A DNA stretch of 64,000 nucleotides from Bacillus sp. KH172YL63 (GTDB lineage Bacteria; Bacillota; Bacilli; Bacillales; Bacillaceae_B). Below, in pieces: positions 52,198 through 61,637 of the stretch. Made by a program: the position numbers and the translations under genes. The notes below the pieces were generated by a model that did not search any database, was not told where the DNA came from, and was given only the letters and a program-made list of their open reading frames with translations. Every line of letters begins with the position of its first letter. The stretch's first letter is position 1. The stretch spans positions 2,344,001 to 2,408,000 of the forward strand of contig NZ_AP022842.1 in the NCBI RefSeq assembly GCF_011398925.1, read 5' to 3'.

Positions 52198-52959
52198 TTG
52201 AAAAAAATATCATTCATATTCGCATTCATTTTAATGACCATGACGGGCTGTCAAAGCGCCACCACGGACGGCGCATTCTTTCATGACTATCTCGTGCAAC
52301 CATTTTCATTCCTGATTCATGAAATCGGCACATTCCTTGGAGGTAACTTCGGAGTGGCCATCATCGTCATCACATTGCTCATCCGCCTCATCCTGCTCCC
52401 CTTTATGCTGAAAACGTATAAAAATCAGCAGGATATGAAAGGAAAAATGGCTCTGGTCAAACCTGAAATGACTGCCATCCAGAATAAAATGAAAGAAACA
52501 AAAGATAAAGAAGAACAAAAAAAGCTGCAGCAGGAACTGATGATGCTCTACCAAAAGCATGGCGTGAACCCACTGAATATGGGGTGTTTACCATTACTGA
52601 TTCAAACGCCTATATTGATTGGATTGTATTATGCGATACGGTCATCATCAGAAATTGCGAGTCATTCCTTCCTGTGGTTCAACCTTGGGCAACCGGATCA
52701 CATCATGGCAATCATTGCAGGGCTTGTGTACTTACTCCAGTCCCGGGTAACCTTGATGAATATGCCTGCTGAACAACAGGCACAGATGAAGATCATGGGC
52801 TTATTATCGCCGGTGATGATCTTTATCTTTTCACTGAACGCACCGGCTGCACTTCCTCTTTATTGGGCAGCGGGAGGAGCGTTCCTTATCGTTCAAACAT
52901 TGATCGGCAAGACGCTTTATCAGGAAAAACCTTCGATTGGCAGGCAGGAAAGTCAATAA
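52198..52959 (+). CDS. yidC: Membrane protein insertase YidC/OxaA
   Basis: 253 residues. Lipobox MTGC (Cys at about 18) and five helices, including the conserved LPFMLKTYKNQQDMKGKMALVKPEM loop and MGCLPLLIQTPILIGLYYAI. YidC inserts and folds membrane proteins alone or with SecYEG. The length fits the short Gram-positive form (B. subtilis SpoIIIJ/YqjG), with the TTG start at 52198 set by GAGGAGG. Only one copy lies in this window; a second elsewhere in the genome is likely. Confidence 0.9.
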   Translation: MKKISFIFAFILMTMTGCQSATTDGAFFHDYLVQPFSFLIHEIGTFLGGNFGVAIIVITLLIRLILLPFMLKTYKNQQDMKGKMALVKPEMTAIQNKMKETKDKEEQKKLQQELMMLYQKHGVNPLNMGCLPLLIQTPILIGLYYAIRSSSEIASHSFLWFNLGQPDHIMAIIAGLVYLLQSRVTLMNMPAEQQAQMKIMGLLSPVMIFIFSLNAPAALPLYWAAGGAFLIVQTLIGKTLYQEKPSIGRQESQ

Positions 52960-52967
52960 CAATAAAA

Positions 52968-53005
52968 AAACCGAACCCATTCACCCATGAATGCGTTCGG
53001 TTTTT
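52968..53005. terminator. Bidirectional terminator between yidC and dac gene
   Basis: AAACCGAACCCAT/ATGCGTTCGGTTT imperfect stem with T runs on both strands. Confidence 0.8.
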
Positions 53006-53039
53006 CATTATGTTCCATCAGACACTATGTTCAGAGCTT

Positions 53040-54218
53040 TTACTTGTCTATTGCTTTCTTTCGGAATCGTGTCAGTCCTGCTATCCCTAATAACATCATA
53101 TAGATCATGAACGGATAATAGAGGATTTGCTGCTCCACGTCACTCCCGAATAATACACCCGAATGGTGACTGGAAGCCACTGCTTCCTTATGGTCTGCCG
53201 GTGACATTTTTTCCGGGATGAGGGTTGTCGTCAACATTTTTTGATGGTCTTCCCCCAACAGAGTCAGCATCCCATCTGGTCCTACCTCTTCTGTTATCTT
53301 CCCTGAAGCCGGCTGGGTATAGGGTAGATCTTCATGAAGTTCATAAAGAATGCCATCCCGATCGTAGACTGTCCCCTTTGGGATCACGCTCCGTACAAAT
53401 CCGTTCAGCCCATAATCGAGGAGTTTCGTCGTGTCAGCATATATGGCCCGCTTTGATTGAGCACTCATCGTCACGACGACAACTGATAATTTTTCATTTT
53501 CAGCCGAAGTCACGAGTGTGTGCCTGGATTCATCAATGAATCCATTTTTCCCTCCGGTCACTTCTGGATACGGGATTTCCCCTTTCACCATTTTATGGTG
53601 ATTATATAGGGTTGTATCCCAGCCTTCTGTCTTCCAATCAAGTGAACCGATGTCGAAAAGTGAACGGAACTGTTCATTTTTCAAAGCATAGCTCGTGATT
53701 TTGCCCATATCATGAGCTGTCGTATAGTGGTTTTTACCATACAGTCCATGGGGGTTCTCAAAGTGGGTATCACGGACCCCCACTTCTTCTTTCAGGAAGA
53801 TATTGAGCTTTTCGACAAATTGCTGAACCGATTCTTCTGTATGCTCAGCGATGGCCACAGCAGCATCGTTTCCTGAATTGACCATCAATCCTTGAAGGAG
53901 CTGTTCCAATGAAAGTGTCTCACCTGCAGTCAAATAAACGGTGGATCCTTCAGTATTACTTGCTTTTTCACTGATCGTCACCTGCTCATCAAGCCCGCTA
54001 TGCTCAATCGCATAAATTGCCGTTGCTATTTTGGTGATGCTTGCAGGATTCATCCGCTTTGACGGATTTTTTGCATACAGGACGCTGCCTGTATCCGAAT
54101 CTATGATAATAGCCGAGTCGCTGTAAAGGTTTTTTGGCTTTTGAATCGTATTTGCTTGTACTGATGCACTGGCTGCAGTGAACCAAAGGCAAGCCAGCAC
54201 GAAAAATATCCTTTTCAT
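53040..54218 (-). CDS. D-alanyl-D-alanine carboxypeptidase (S11, DacF-like)
   Basis: 392 residues. Signal peptide 1-22, then the S11 motifs: S60-I-T-K63 (catalytic Ser and Lys), S115-G-N117, and K224-N-G226 where most members have KTG. A C-terminal beta domain and a C-terminal membrane anchor (about 365-385, PFMIYMMLLGIAGL) with basic end. Trims the terminal D-Ala of peptidoglycan. The Asn for Thr in the third motif may weaken activity or alter penicillin binding. Monocistronic. Confidence 0.9.
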   Translation of the reverse strand: MKRIFFVLACLWFTAASASVQANTIQKPKNLYSDSAIIIDSDTGSVLYAKNPSKRMNPASITKIATAIYAIEHSGLDEQVTISEKASNTEGSTVYLTAGETLSLEQLLQGLMVNSGNDAAVAIAEHTEESVQQFVEKLNIFLKEEVGVRDTHFENPHGLYGKNHYTTAHDMGKITSYALKNEQFRSLFDIGSLDWKTEGWDTTLYNHHKMVKGEIPYPEVTGGKNGFIDESRHTLVTSAENEKLSVVVVTMSAQSKRAIYADTTKLLDYGLNGFVRSVIPKGTVYDRDGILYELHEDLPYTQPASGKITEEVGPDGMLTLLGEDHQKMLTTTLIPEKMSPADHKEAVASSHHSGVLFGSDVEQQILYYPFMIYMMLLGIAGLTRFRKKAIDK

Positions 54219-54355
54219 TTATCCACACACCTGTCTTGTCATTATCGACTTACTAACCCATTCTACCAAAAATCCTCCCCCCTTAATCAACGCTTCGACA
54301 ATTGTTAAGAAATTGAAAGAATGATGTCAATTAATGACAGGTGAGTATCTGCAAA

Positions 54356-54572
54356 TACTGACTATGTAAAGATTGTGGCATCTTCCGCTCCAATCAACGA
54401 ACGAAGTTAAAAACCAAAAATTCACTGGATTAACTGCTTATTCACCTTTTGAATAGTAGTGTCAAGTAATTCCAGTACATTACGCTTGATTCATTGCTAT
54501 GGCAATTTTTTATTCCGAAGTCTCAAGTTACCGTATTTGCTATTAATAACAACAAACAATGCGAAAACAGCC
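54356..54572 (+). mobile_element. MITE copy C, internally deleted and degenerate
   Basis: The left end is worn (GTAAAGATTGTGG where copies A and B have GTAAACATTGTGG), then jumps directly to CATCTTCCGCTCC, losing about 140 bp that include the GC-rich hairpin. The right half and right end (ACAATGCGAAAACAGCC) match A and B. No target duplication is seen. The left boundary is by alignment. Confidence 0.65.
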
Positions 54573-54696
54573 AAACAATTTACCTTACATCGTTTCCATT
54601 TTCCGTCTGTTTCCACTAAAATGAAGGTATAGGTATGAAACCTTTCGAATAATCAATCGTATGTATAGTAAGCATCTTTCATAAGGGGTAGATGAA

Positions 54697-55326
54697 ATGA
54701 ATACATTTCTGCAATTCATGTTACGATCGGTCATCGGATTCAGTATGGGGACCAGCAGTTTTATCGCCTACTTACTCCTCTTCGACCTGGGATTCCCGCT
54801 GACACTTCTTGCAAGTATCGGGACGGGTTTATTCTTTTACATCACGGTAAAAGCGGTCCAGAAGAAATGGTGGCTTGGTAAAAACGGTCTCTCTTCAAAG
54901 GAATTCCGGTATATTAATAGAAATTTAAAAGAAGCGAAAGAAAAAGTGAAGCGGCTTCAACGTCAGCAATTGAAGGTCCGTTCACTCGGTGCTTTTAAAC
55001 AGATCCTTGAAATCAACCGGCTGAGCAGAAGAATATATGTCCTTGTCAAAAAAGAACCGAAACGCTTTTTTTCGGCAGAGTCGTTTTTCTTCTACCATTT
55101 GGATTCGGTTGTCGAGATCACGGAAAAGTACACGTTTCTTGCATCACAACCTGGAAAAAACAAAGAGGCGTTCCTTTCTCTCCAACAAACCCGTACGACG
55201 TTGGATGATCTGACAGATTCATTAGAAAAAGATCTGCATAAAGTTTTGGCGAATGATATGGATACGCTGCAATTTGAACTGAACTTCGCGAATCAACATC
55301 TTTCTCACAAAAAAGACTTAAAATAG
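54697..55326 (+). CDS. XpaC family protein (5-bromo-4-chloroindolyl phosphate hydrolysis)
   Basis: 209 residues with two helices near the N-terminus (about 12-50), then a mostly helical charged region ([66 protein letters not shown]). Fits the XpaC family, which occurs next to TelA in Bacillus (yceN-yceH style cluster); the enzymatic name is historical. Transcribed with the TelA gene 18 nt downstream. Confidence 0.8.
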   Translation: MNTFLQFMLRSVIGFSMGTSSFIAYLLLFDLGFPLTLLASIGTGLFFYITVKAVQKKWWLGKNGLSSKEFRYINRNLKEAKEKVKRLQRQQLKVRSLGAFKQILEINRLSRRIYVLVKKEPKRFFSAESFFFYHLDSVVEITEKYTFLASQPGKNKEAFLSLQQTRTTLDDLTDSLEKDLHKVLANDMDTLQFELNFANQHLSHKKDLK

Positions 55327-55343
55327 ATTTCGGAGGTAATATC

Positions 55344-56483
55344 ATGGAACAACGCAATGAACAATCAGAATTGGATCTGCTCCTTTCAAATCCGTTCGGT
55401 GATGAAGTCCCTGCCGTCAGTGAAGGAACGAAATCGCCCCTGCTCCTCGACCGGTTACCCAAGGAACAGCAGGAAAAAGCAAGGCAGCTAGCCGAGCAAA
55501 TCGACTATAAAGACTATGAGGCCATCTTGAAATACGGTACAGCTGCCCAAACACAGCTGTCCACCTTCTCCCATTCCATGCTTGATCATGTCCAAAAAAG
55601 AGATATCGGCCCGATCGGTGATGTGCTGGGGGACTTGATGAAAAAGCTTGAGCAGATGAATCCCGATGATCTTCAGTCTAAACAAAAAGGGGTATTCAAA
55701 AAGCTCTTTCGCAAAGTTTCTTCCTCATTGCAGGAAGTATTGTCAAAATATCAAAAAATCGGATCGCAAATCGACCGGATCTCTGTCAGGTTAGAGCATT
55801 CAAAGAAAACCCTTCTTGATGACAACCGCCTGCTTGAAACCCTGTATGAGAAGAATAAAGACTATTTCCAGGCCCTTAATATGTACATCGCTGCAGCTGA
55901 GCTGAAGCGGGAAGAAATCCAGCACACGCTTCTCCCCTCTTTGCGAAAGAAGGCGGAAGAAACCGATGATGAATTGATCTACCAGGAAGTCAACGACACG
56001 ATGCAGTTCCTTGACAGGCTGGATAAGCGGATCCATGACTTGAAATTAAGCAGGCAAATGACAATTCAATCTGCCCCACAGATTCGTTTGATTCAAAATA
56101 CGAACCAGGCACTGGCAGAAAAAATCCAAGCCTCTGTCCTGACTGCCATTCCTTTATGGAAGAACCAAATAGCGATTGCCCTCACCCTTCTCAATCAACA
56201 GAAGGCTGTAGCGGCGCAGAAACAGGTATCCCGTACAACAAATGAGCTGCTTCTGAAAAACTCGGAAATGCTCAAAACGAACAGCATAGAAACCGCAAAA
56301 GAAAACGAACGTGGCATCATCGACATTGATACATTGAAGAAGACCCAGGAAAACCTTATTACGACAATCGAAGAAACATTGGCGATACAGGCAGAAGGCC
56401 GCCAGAAACGTCAACAGGCCGAACAGGAAATGGTCACAATGGAACAGGATTTAAAACAAAAGCTGATTGAAATCAGAAAATAA
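55344..56483 (+). CDS. TelA family toxic anion resistance protein
   Basis: 379 residues, soluble and largely helical. N-terminal acidic segment, then [51 protein letters not shown] core (about 48-100), long helical region, and an [35 protein letters not shown]-terminus, all typical of TelA/YceH. Proposed roles include tellurite and cell-envelope antibiotic resistance; mechanism unknown. GGAGGTAATATC precedes the ATG. Confidence 0.9.
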   Translation: MEQRNEQSELDLLLSNPFGDEVPAVSEGTKSPLLLDRLPKEQQEKARQLAEQIDYKDYEAILKYGTAAQTQLSTFSHSMLDHVQKRDIGPIGDVLGDLMKKLEQMNPDDLQSKQKGVFKKLFRKVSSSLQEVLSKYQKIGSQIDRISVRLEHSKKTLLDDNRLLETLYEKNKDYFQALNMYIAAAELKREEIQHTLLPSLRKKAEETDDELIYQEVNDTMQFLDRLDKRIHDLKLSRQMTIQSAPQIRLIQNTNQALAEKIQASVLTAIPLWKNQIAIALTLLNQQKAVAAQKQVSRTTNELLLKNSEMLKTNSIETAKENERGIIDIDTLKKTQENLITTIEETLAIQAEGRQKRQQAEQEMVTMEQDLKQKLIEIRK

Positions 56484-56530
56484 ATAGGTTATAAAGAGGC
56501 TCGTTCAAGGGAGCTTCCGCAAAAAAAAGA

Positions 56531-56572
56531 AAAATCCGAACGAGTGAAGAAATCTGACTCGTTCGGATTTTT
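56531..56572. terminator. Bidirectional terminator between telA and antiporter gene
   Basis: AAAATCCGAACGAGT/ACTCGTTCGGATTTT stem, T run on both strands. Confidence 0.85.
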
Positions 56573-56613
56573 CTCTGCCTTAAGGATTTCATCTGCCTTC
56601 AGTTTGCAAATCC

Positions 56614-58188
56614 TTATTTTCCTTCATTATGGACGATGCTGTTTGTAATGGCATCGTACTCCTTTTCTGCTATGGAACTGGAGATGATTTCTTCTTTCTC
56701 CAATTTAGTGATGGCTTCGTATTCTGCATACAGAGCGTGCTTCCTCAATGTAGAAATTTGATCTGCTTTTAGCTCAGGATTGCGTTCAAATAAATCATCC
56801 AATTGGGCTTTCAGCATATCAATTCTTTTCTTGTACGTATCAATAAGATCGTTGGACACGGGATCGGTAATATAAAGCTTCTGCTTTACCCGGTGTATTT
56901 CAGAAATCGCAGTTTCATACCTGTGAAGCTGACTTAACAGCTTCTCAAATTCTTCATGCCCCTCTTCCTTCGGCTTGACACCCAATACATTGATCAACGG
57001 CTTGATTGTCAATCCTTGTACAACAAGGCTGAATAACACTACGCTGAATGCAAGCACCAACACATCTTCCCGCCCGGGGAAATCCCTTGGTAAACTGAGT
57101 ACAAGGGCAATCGACAGGGACCCTTTCAATCCGCCCCAGTTGAGGATATGCTTCCAAAGATGTGGGAAATTCCCGATCAAAGACAAGCTTGTGTAGACGG
57201 CTATACTTCTTGCCACCACAACAAGAAGGATCGCCGCAAAAATATACGGCCACTTCTCAATAAGATCGATTCTCGTTATTTCTAGACCGACCATCAAGAA
57301 TACCAGTGAATTGGCAAGTAGGGCAGCAACATCCCAAAAGCTATTGATATTCAGCTTCGTTGTTGGACTCATGCCGATCTTGCCGCCAAAATTCCCAAAG
57401 ATCAAGGCCGCGATGACAACCGCAATGACCCCTGAAGCATGAACACTTTCGGCAAGCAGGAAAGACCCGTAAAACAGGATGACGCTGAAGATGATCTCAA
57501 GCGGATAATCATCGAAGTACTTCGTTAGTATTGAAAAGCCGTAACCCAGTGATCCACCAATGATCACCCCTAACGAAACAACCCGGATGAACTCCCAAAT
57601 GCCGCTCCCCAATCCAGCCCAACCGGCATCTATGTATGAGACAAGGTAAAATGCTGAAATATTAAATAATACAACTGCAAGACCGTCATTGAATAAGCTT
57701 TCTCCTTCAATGACAACGGCGAGGCGTTTCTTGACCCCGACACTCTTGAATATGCTCAAGACACTGACAGGGTCCGTCGCACTCATAAGCGCACCAAATA
57801 CGAAGGCGGCCGGAATGGAAAAGTCAAAGAAATAATAAGCAGAAAATCCTATGATCAAAAACGAGATCAGTGTCCCGCCAAAGGCAAGGGCAAGGATAGG
57901 CTCCTTATTCTCCCGCAGGTGCGAGTAAGGGAGCTTTAATGCAGCTTCGCCTAATAGTGCAGGAAGGAATAATGTGATGATGACAAAATTAAACACTTCC
58001 CCTTCAGTAATGAAATCCTTTAATGGCCCCAATACAGGGATATTAAATAATCCAATCAGTGCACCTACAATGACGAGGGCAATCGGGTACGGCTGTTTGA
58101 ATTTCTTGGCGACCGCTGTGATCCCGGCTGCGATCATCACTAAAAATAGACCCAGTTCAAAAATATGGTGCATATCCAACTCATGCAT
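56614..58188 (-). CDS. CPA1-family cation/proton antiporter (NhaP-like)
   Basis: 524 residues: about 12 helices (about 5-400) followed by a cytosolic tail (about 405-524) with coiled-coil-like sequence. The core FVFGALMSATDPVSVLSIFKSVGVKKRLAVVIEGESLFNDGLAVVLF holds the ND/DP motifs of the CPA1 antiporters. Exchanges Na+ or K+ for H+ in pH or salt homeostasis. Start at 58188 (ATG) with GGGAGGA about 10 nt upstream; TTG at 58197 is too near that site. Confidence 0.85.
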   Translation of the reverse strand: MHELDMHHIFELGLFLVMIAAGITAVAKKFKQPYPIALVIVGALIGLFNIPVLGPLKDFITEGEVFNFVIITLFLPALLGEAALKLPYSHLRENKEPILALAFGGTLISFLIIGFSAYYFFDFSIPAAFVFGALMSATDPVSVLSIFKSVGVKKRLAVVIEGESLFNDGLAVVLFNISAFYLVSYIDAGWAGLGSGIWEFIRVVSLGVIIGGSLGYGFSILTKYFDDYPLEIIFSVILFYGSFLLAESVHASGVIAVVIAALIFGNFGGKIGMSPTTKLNINSFWDVAALLANSLVFLMVGLEITRIDLIEKWPYIFAAILLVVVARSIAVYTSLSLIGNFPHLWKHILNWGGLKGSLSIALVLSLPRDFPGREDVLVLAFSVVLFSLVVQGLTIKPLINVLGVKPKEEGHEEFEKLLSQLHRYETAISEIHRVKQKLYITDPVSNDLIDTYKKRIDMLKAQLDDLFERNPELKADQISTLRKHALYAEYEAITKLEKEEIISSSIAEKEYDAITNSIVHNEGK

Positions 58189-58277
58189 GCCTGTCAATTC
58201 CTCCCTTATGTGCTGGTTTCAATCATTTCTGTTTACTTACTAACCTTCCCCTACAAGGGCTCGAAGAAACAGAAAAA

Positions 58278-58304
58278 AATGACTTTTATTATTCAAAAGT
58301 CATT
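58278..58304 (-). terminator. Terminator after the 45-residue gene
   Basis: AATGACTTTT/AAAAGTCATT stem with T7 on the minus strand, downstream of the gene at 58349-58486. Confidence 0.7.
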
Positions 58305-58348
58305 CTACTTCATTATACAATTTTTACCTCTGCTTACAAACCTTATCA

Positions 58349-58486
58349 TCATTTGAGATGTACATACCAGGTAGTCCACCAGTATTTTTTCTTATATGGC
58401 CTCCCTCTCCACCCTTCTTGATTGATGCACCGATTCAACGTATGATATTCGATGATCCCGACGTGTAAATCAGATTGATTTGTCAT
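58349..58486 (-). CDS. 45-residue aromatic-rich small protein, unknown
   Basis: MTNQSDLHVGIIEYHTLN...GWRGRPYKKKYWWTTWYVHLK. Five Trp/Tyr in the last 14 residues and a basic patch, no membrane helix. AAAAGGGGATGGG lies before the ATG. It has its own terminator at 58278 and lies in a 510-bp gap otherwise free of genes. No family recognised. Confidence 0.55.
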   Translation of the reverse strand: MTNQSDLHVGIIEYHTLNRCINQEGWRGRPYKKKYWWTTWYVHLK

Positions 58487-58633
58487 CGTCCCCATCCCCT
58501 TTTATTTGGCTAACCTCAGTATATAAGAACTGCTTTCCTGCCGGATCGGGAGTATGGATGATTTCTGCTCAATCTTGGGGATGAATGGTTTTCCGGCTTT
58601 TGGATGGATGAGTGTCATTCTTTTCCATTAAAA

Positions 58634-58686
58634 AAATCCGAATTCAACCGACACTAATTCACAATGTCGATTGAAGATCCGGATTT
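58634..58686 (-). terminator. Terminator of the MoxR/VWA operon
   Basis: AAATCCGGATCTTCAATCGACA pairs (imperfectly) with TGTCGGTTGAATTCGGATTT; T7 on the minus strand. Confidence 0.8.
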
Positions 58687-58707
58687 ACATGTTGCTAACA
58701 CGAAAAA

Positions 58708-60627
58708 TCAGATGCTTTTATACAGCAATTTTCTCAGTAGTGGAAACAGCACTTCGGGAAGTTCTTCTACATCCGATACCAGAATGCTGTAGTTTCCATA
58801 AATGTTTTGAATCGTCTTTCGTTGACCTTCGTCGATTTCTCCGTTTGCCAGAAAGACGTTGATCACTTCGATCCCTTGTTTTCTAGCGTCGAGGACTGCT
58901 TCGTGGGTATCGACGATTCCATTTTGTTCGTATTCCATCGCTGCAGGCTCTCCGTCTGAGAAGACGAGCAGGAACTTTTGTTTTTCATTCCGTCTCAGTA
59001 TCCTTTCCGTCATTAAACGGATTGCAAATCCGTCACGGTTGTCTTCCTCAGGCTGAAGTTGCATAATTTCTGACCCGCTGTTCGGCTTCAAGGATGAGTA
59101 GAAATCCAGGACAGGGTTGAGATAATTTGGCTGACTTGTTTTCGTCGCCCGGTTCGTATCCTCCCAAAACCCTACTACTTCGTGTGGGACACGGACGGAT
59201 TTTAATGATTCATGAAACAGGGTGATCCCAAGCTTTGTTTGATCCATTTTATCAAACATGGATCCAGAGCAATCCACCAACAGGGAGAAAACTGCGTCAA
59301 TTTCAGAAGAAGGATTTTGCTTTTTATAGAACAGACGCGGATTGTCGTCAGTAAGGAATCTCAGAAGCTTTTTATTCAGCCTCCCAACATGCAGATCCGT
59401 TCTCGGTTGGATCCTTTTATGTTCCAACGTCTTTTCAATCATCTTCTGCAGCTTTTTCTGATAAGGTGCAATCATCCCTTTATATTGGGTGTACATATTC
59501 TTTTCATTTGCAGTGGGAATGGAAGGGGTAAGGAAATGAGCGACCGCAAATCGATTGTCTTTTCCATACTGCCCTTCCCCACCTGCAGGTTCATCCTTTT
59601 CCTGTTCCTGGGCTTTGACATTTTGATACTGCTCACGGTCTGATTCCTTGGCAGCGCCTTGAACCATTGCCAATGCCTGATCTCCGTCATCGCCTTCACG
59701 GACTCCTTCTCCCATGAGGTCAGATTGAGATCCCTGATCGAGATCAAATTGAAGGAAGGATTCCCCTTTTTCCTCTGATTCCCTGTGCCAGGTGCGGAAT
59801 TCTTCATCAAACACTTCTTCTTCACCAGTACTCTCTTTCTCAAGAACATCCTGATTTGCAAGAGGGTCTTTCCTTTTCAGGTCTTCAAACGTATCACCAA
59901 GGGGCTCTTCTTCTTCATAAACATCTTCAGGTAAATGGAAATACTCATTGAGCATGTCTCTTCGGACGATCTCATCCACTACTTCCACGATTTCCAGACA
60001 AACCCCTACCACATCCTGGGTCGACCGGGTCTCGAAAAACCGGGTGATCTGTCGATGGATGAACGGCATCGCCAAATCAATTTCTTCGTTTATGTTTACC
60101 GGCTCCTCCAGTGGAGATTGTGCATGAAGCAATAGAAAAATTGAATTGAAGAGGGCATCTGTAAACACACTCTTGGTCAAATTCACCTTAAGCTGGGCTT
60201 CAAAGTGTTGCCGGTATAATTTCCTCCGGGTGTCAAACGGTTTCTTTGTGCCAGGACGCTTCGATTTACAGATTTCTTCCAATCGGGTTTCTTCACCGAT
60301 AACAAAAAGCTGCTTTGCAAATTTCGGAACAGAGGTCCGTTTCACTCGATCGATATAATCGAGCACAGCCTCGGTCTCCGTTTCATGGTAATTCCCTATG
60401 GTTCTTAAATAAATATCACTTTTTAGACCGTGGACCTCTTCTTCTTTCCTTCTGTGATCCCAAAAATGACTCACATAGACTGCTTCCCCTTTGAAATCCA
60501 GGTAGGAGAAAGGTCCGTACTTCAACTCCATATCCCCGTTCTTTGTCAGGGTTTTCGTCAAATCGGCCATTTCCATCACTAAAAATGAGTCGACGGTTTC
60601 ATCATTGAATTGAATAAAACGATGCAT
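58708..60627 (-). CDS. VWA domain protein, partner of MoxR ATPase (YojO-like)
   Basis: 639 residues. A long N-terminal helical part (1-260), an acidic linker (about 265-350), and a C-terminal von Willebrand A domain with MIDAS motif DCSGSMFDK (about 450-460). Resembles B. subtilis YojO and NorD-like VWA proteins. With a MoxR ATPase it likely acts as a chaperone pair for assembly or metal insertion of a target complex. Overlaps nothing in the ATPase gene but follows it with 11 nt gap at 60627-60638. Start 60627 has GAGGGA upstream. Confidence 0.85.
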   Translation of the reverse strand: MHRFIQFNDETVDSFLVMEMADLTKTLTKNGDMELKYGPFSYLDFKGEAVYVSHFWDHRRKEEEVHGLKSDIYLRTIGNYHETETEAVLDYIDRVKRTSVPKFAKQLFVIGEETRLEEICKSKRPGTKKPFDTRRKLYRQHFEAQLKVNLTKSVFTDALFNSIFLLLHAQSPLEEPVNINEEIDLAMPFIHRQITRFFETRSTQDVVGVCLEIVEVVDEIVRRDMLNEYFHLPEDVYEEEEPLGDTFEDLKRKDPLANQDVLEKESTGEEEVFDEEFRTWHRESEEKGESFLQFDLDQGSQSDLMGEGVREGDDGDQALAMVQGAAKESDREQYQNVKAQEQEKDEPAGGEGQYGKDNRFAVAHFLTPSIPTANEKNMYTQYKGMIAPYQKKLQKMIEKTLEHKRIQPRTDLHVGRLNKKLLRFLTDDNPRLFYKKQNPSSEIDAVFSLLVDCSGSMFDKMDQTKLGITLFHESLKSVRVPHEVVGFWEDTNRATKTSQPNYLNPVLDFYSSLKPNSGSEIMQLQPEEDNRDGFAIRLMTERILRRNEKQKFLLVFSDGEPAAMEYEQNGIVDTHEAVLDARKQGIEVINVFLANGEIDEGQRKTIQNIYGNYSILVSDVEELPEVLFPLLRKLLYKSI

Positions 60628-60637
60628 GGTTAATCCC

Positions 60638-61522
60638 TCATTCAAATAAGGTTTCTGCAATATTTAGGATGGCTGCTTTTTCACGTTCATCTTCAAGTTT
60701 ATCCACGATCCCTCGTTGAATCGCACGCGTTGCCGGGAGATAGACAGCCAGATCACATGCATCAAGGAGCGCCCGAATCGAAGCGGCTTCTTCTGATATC
60801 TGTCCATTTTTCACTTGGACAAGTAAATCAGACGACAAAGCCACAAACTGTCTAATCAGCTTGGAGTCGGAAAGCTGGCTTTGATTTTCAATGACTGTCT
60901 TTAACGTTTCCCCTTCAATATAAGGGACGTCAATCACGACAAATCGGTTCTTCAATGCTTCATTGAGCGGGACGGTCCCGACATAGCCTTCATTGATGGC
61001 CGCCACCACACCAAATGTCGGAGCAGCCTTGATGACTTCCCCGGTAAACGGGTTGGTGATGCTTCTGCGATAATCCAATACCCCGTTTAGAATCGGCAGT
61101 GTTTCAGGCTTCGCCATATTGATTTCATCGATATATAACAGATGACCTTTCTTCATTGCTTGTATGACTGGTCCTTCAATGAATTCAATCGTACTTTTCC
61201 CTTCTTTTTCACTGATCGTTTTATACCCCAATAATGCTTCTGCATCAAGGTCGACAGAACAGTTGATGCTGTGCATCGGTTGAGAAAAAATTGAGGACAA
61301 TGTGTCGGATAGCTTGGTTTTTCCAGATCCGGTCGGTCCTTTTAGGAGAAGATTTTTTCCGATCGACAAGGAGATGATACTGTCTTCGATGATATGATCT
61401 TCACTCGCCGTATAACCTCCTTCTCCGATCATGGAAGCGTACGTGCTCCCGGAAAATTGCTGCTTTCTTTCATTTATTATAGCCGTTACCGATTTCGGTA
61501 ATTGATTTTCCACATTCATCAT
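60638..61522 (-). CDS. MoxR/CbbQ-type AAA+ ATPase (YojN-like)
   Basis: 294 residues. Walker [19 protein letters not shown], Walker [21 protein letters not shown], and a sensor region [22 protein letters not shown]. MoxR-family chaperone ATPase. Paired with the VWA protein downstream in a conserved two-gene unit (yojN-yojO in B. subtilis). Start at 61522 has AAAGGATG upstream. Target unknown here; there is no nor or cbb gene nearby. Confidence 0.9.
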   Translation of the reverse strand: MMNVENQLPKSVTAIINERKQQFSGSTYASMIGEGGYTASEDHIIEDSIISLSIGKNLLLKGPTGSGKTKLSDTLSSIFSQPMHSINCSVDLDAEALLGYKTISEKEGKSTIEFIEGPVIQAMKKGHLLYIDEINMAKPETLPILNGVLDYRRSITNPFTGEVIKAAPTFGVVAAINEGYVGTVPLNEALKNRFVVIDVPYIEGETLKTVIENQSQLSDSKLIRQFVALSSDLLVQVKNGQISEEAASIRALLDACDLAVYLPATRAIQRGIVDKLEDEREKAAILNIAETLFE

Positions 61523-61611
61523 TTGACATCCTTTCCATTTCACATACTAGTCATTCTACATGTAATAGGGCTTACACTGCAAAGGGTCTGTTCCATTTCT
61601 CTATATTAATG

Positions 61612-61635
61612 AAAAAGACACCCTGTTCGGGTGCC
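61612..61635 (-). terminator. Terminator of the double-GNAT gene
   Basis: GGCACCC/GGGTGTC stem, then TTTTTC on the minus strand. Confidence 0.75.
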
Positions 61636-61637
61636 TT

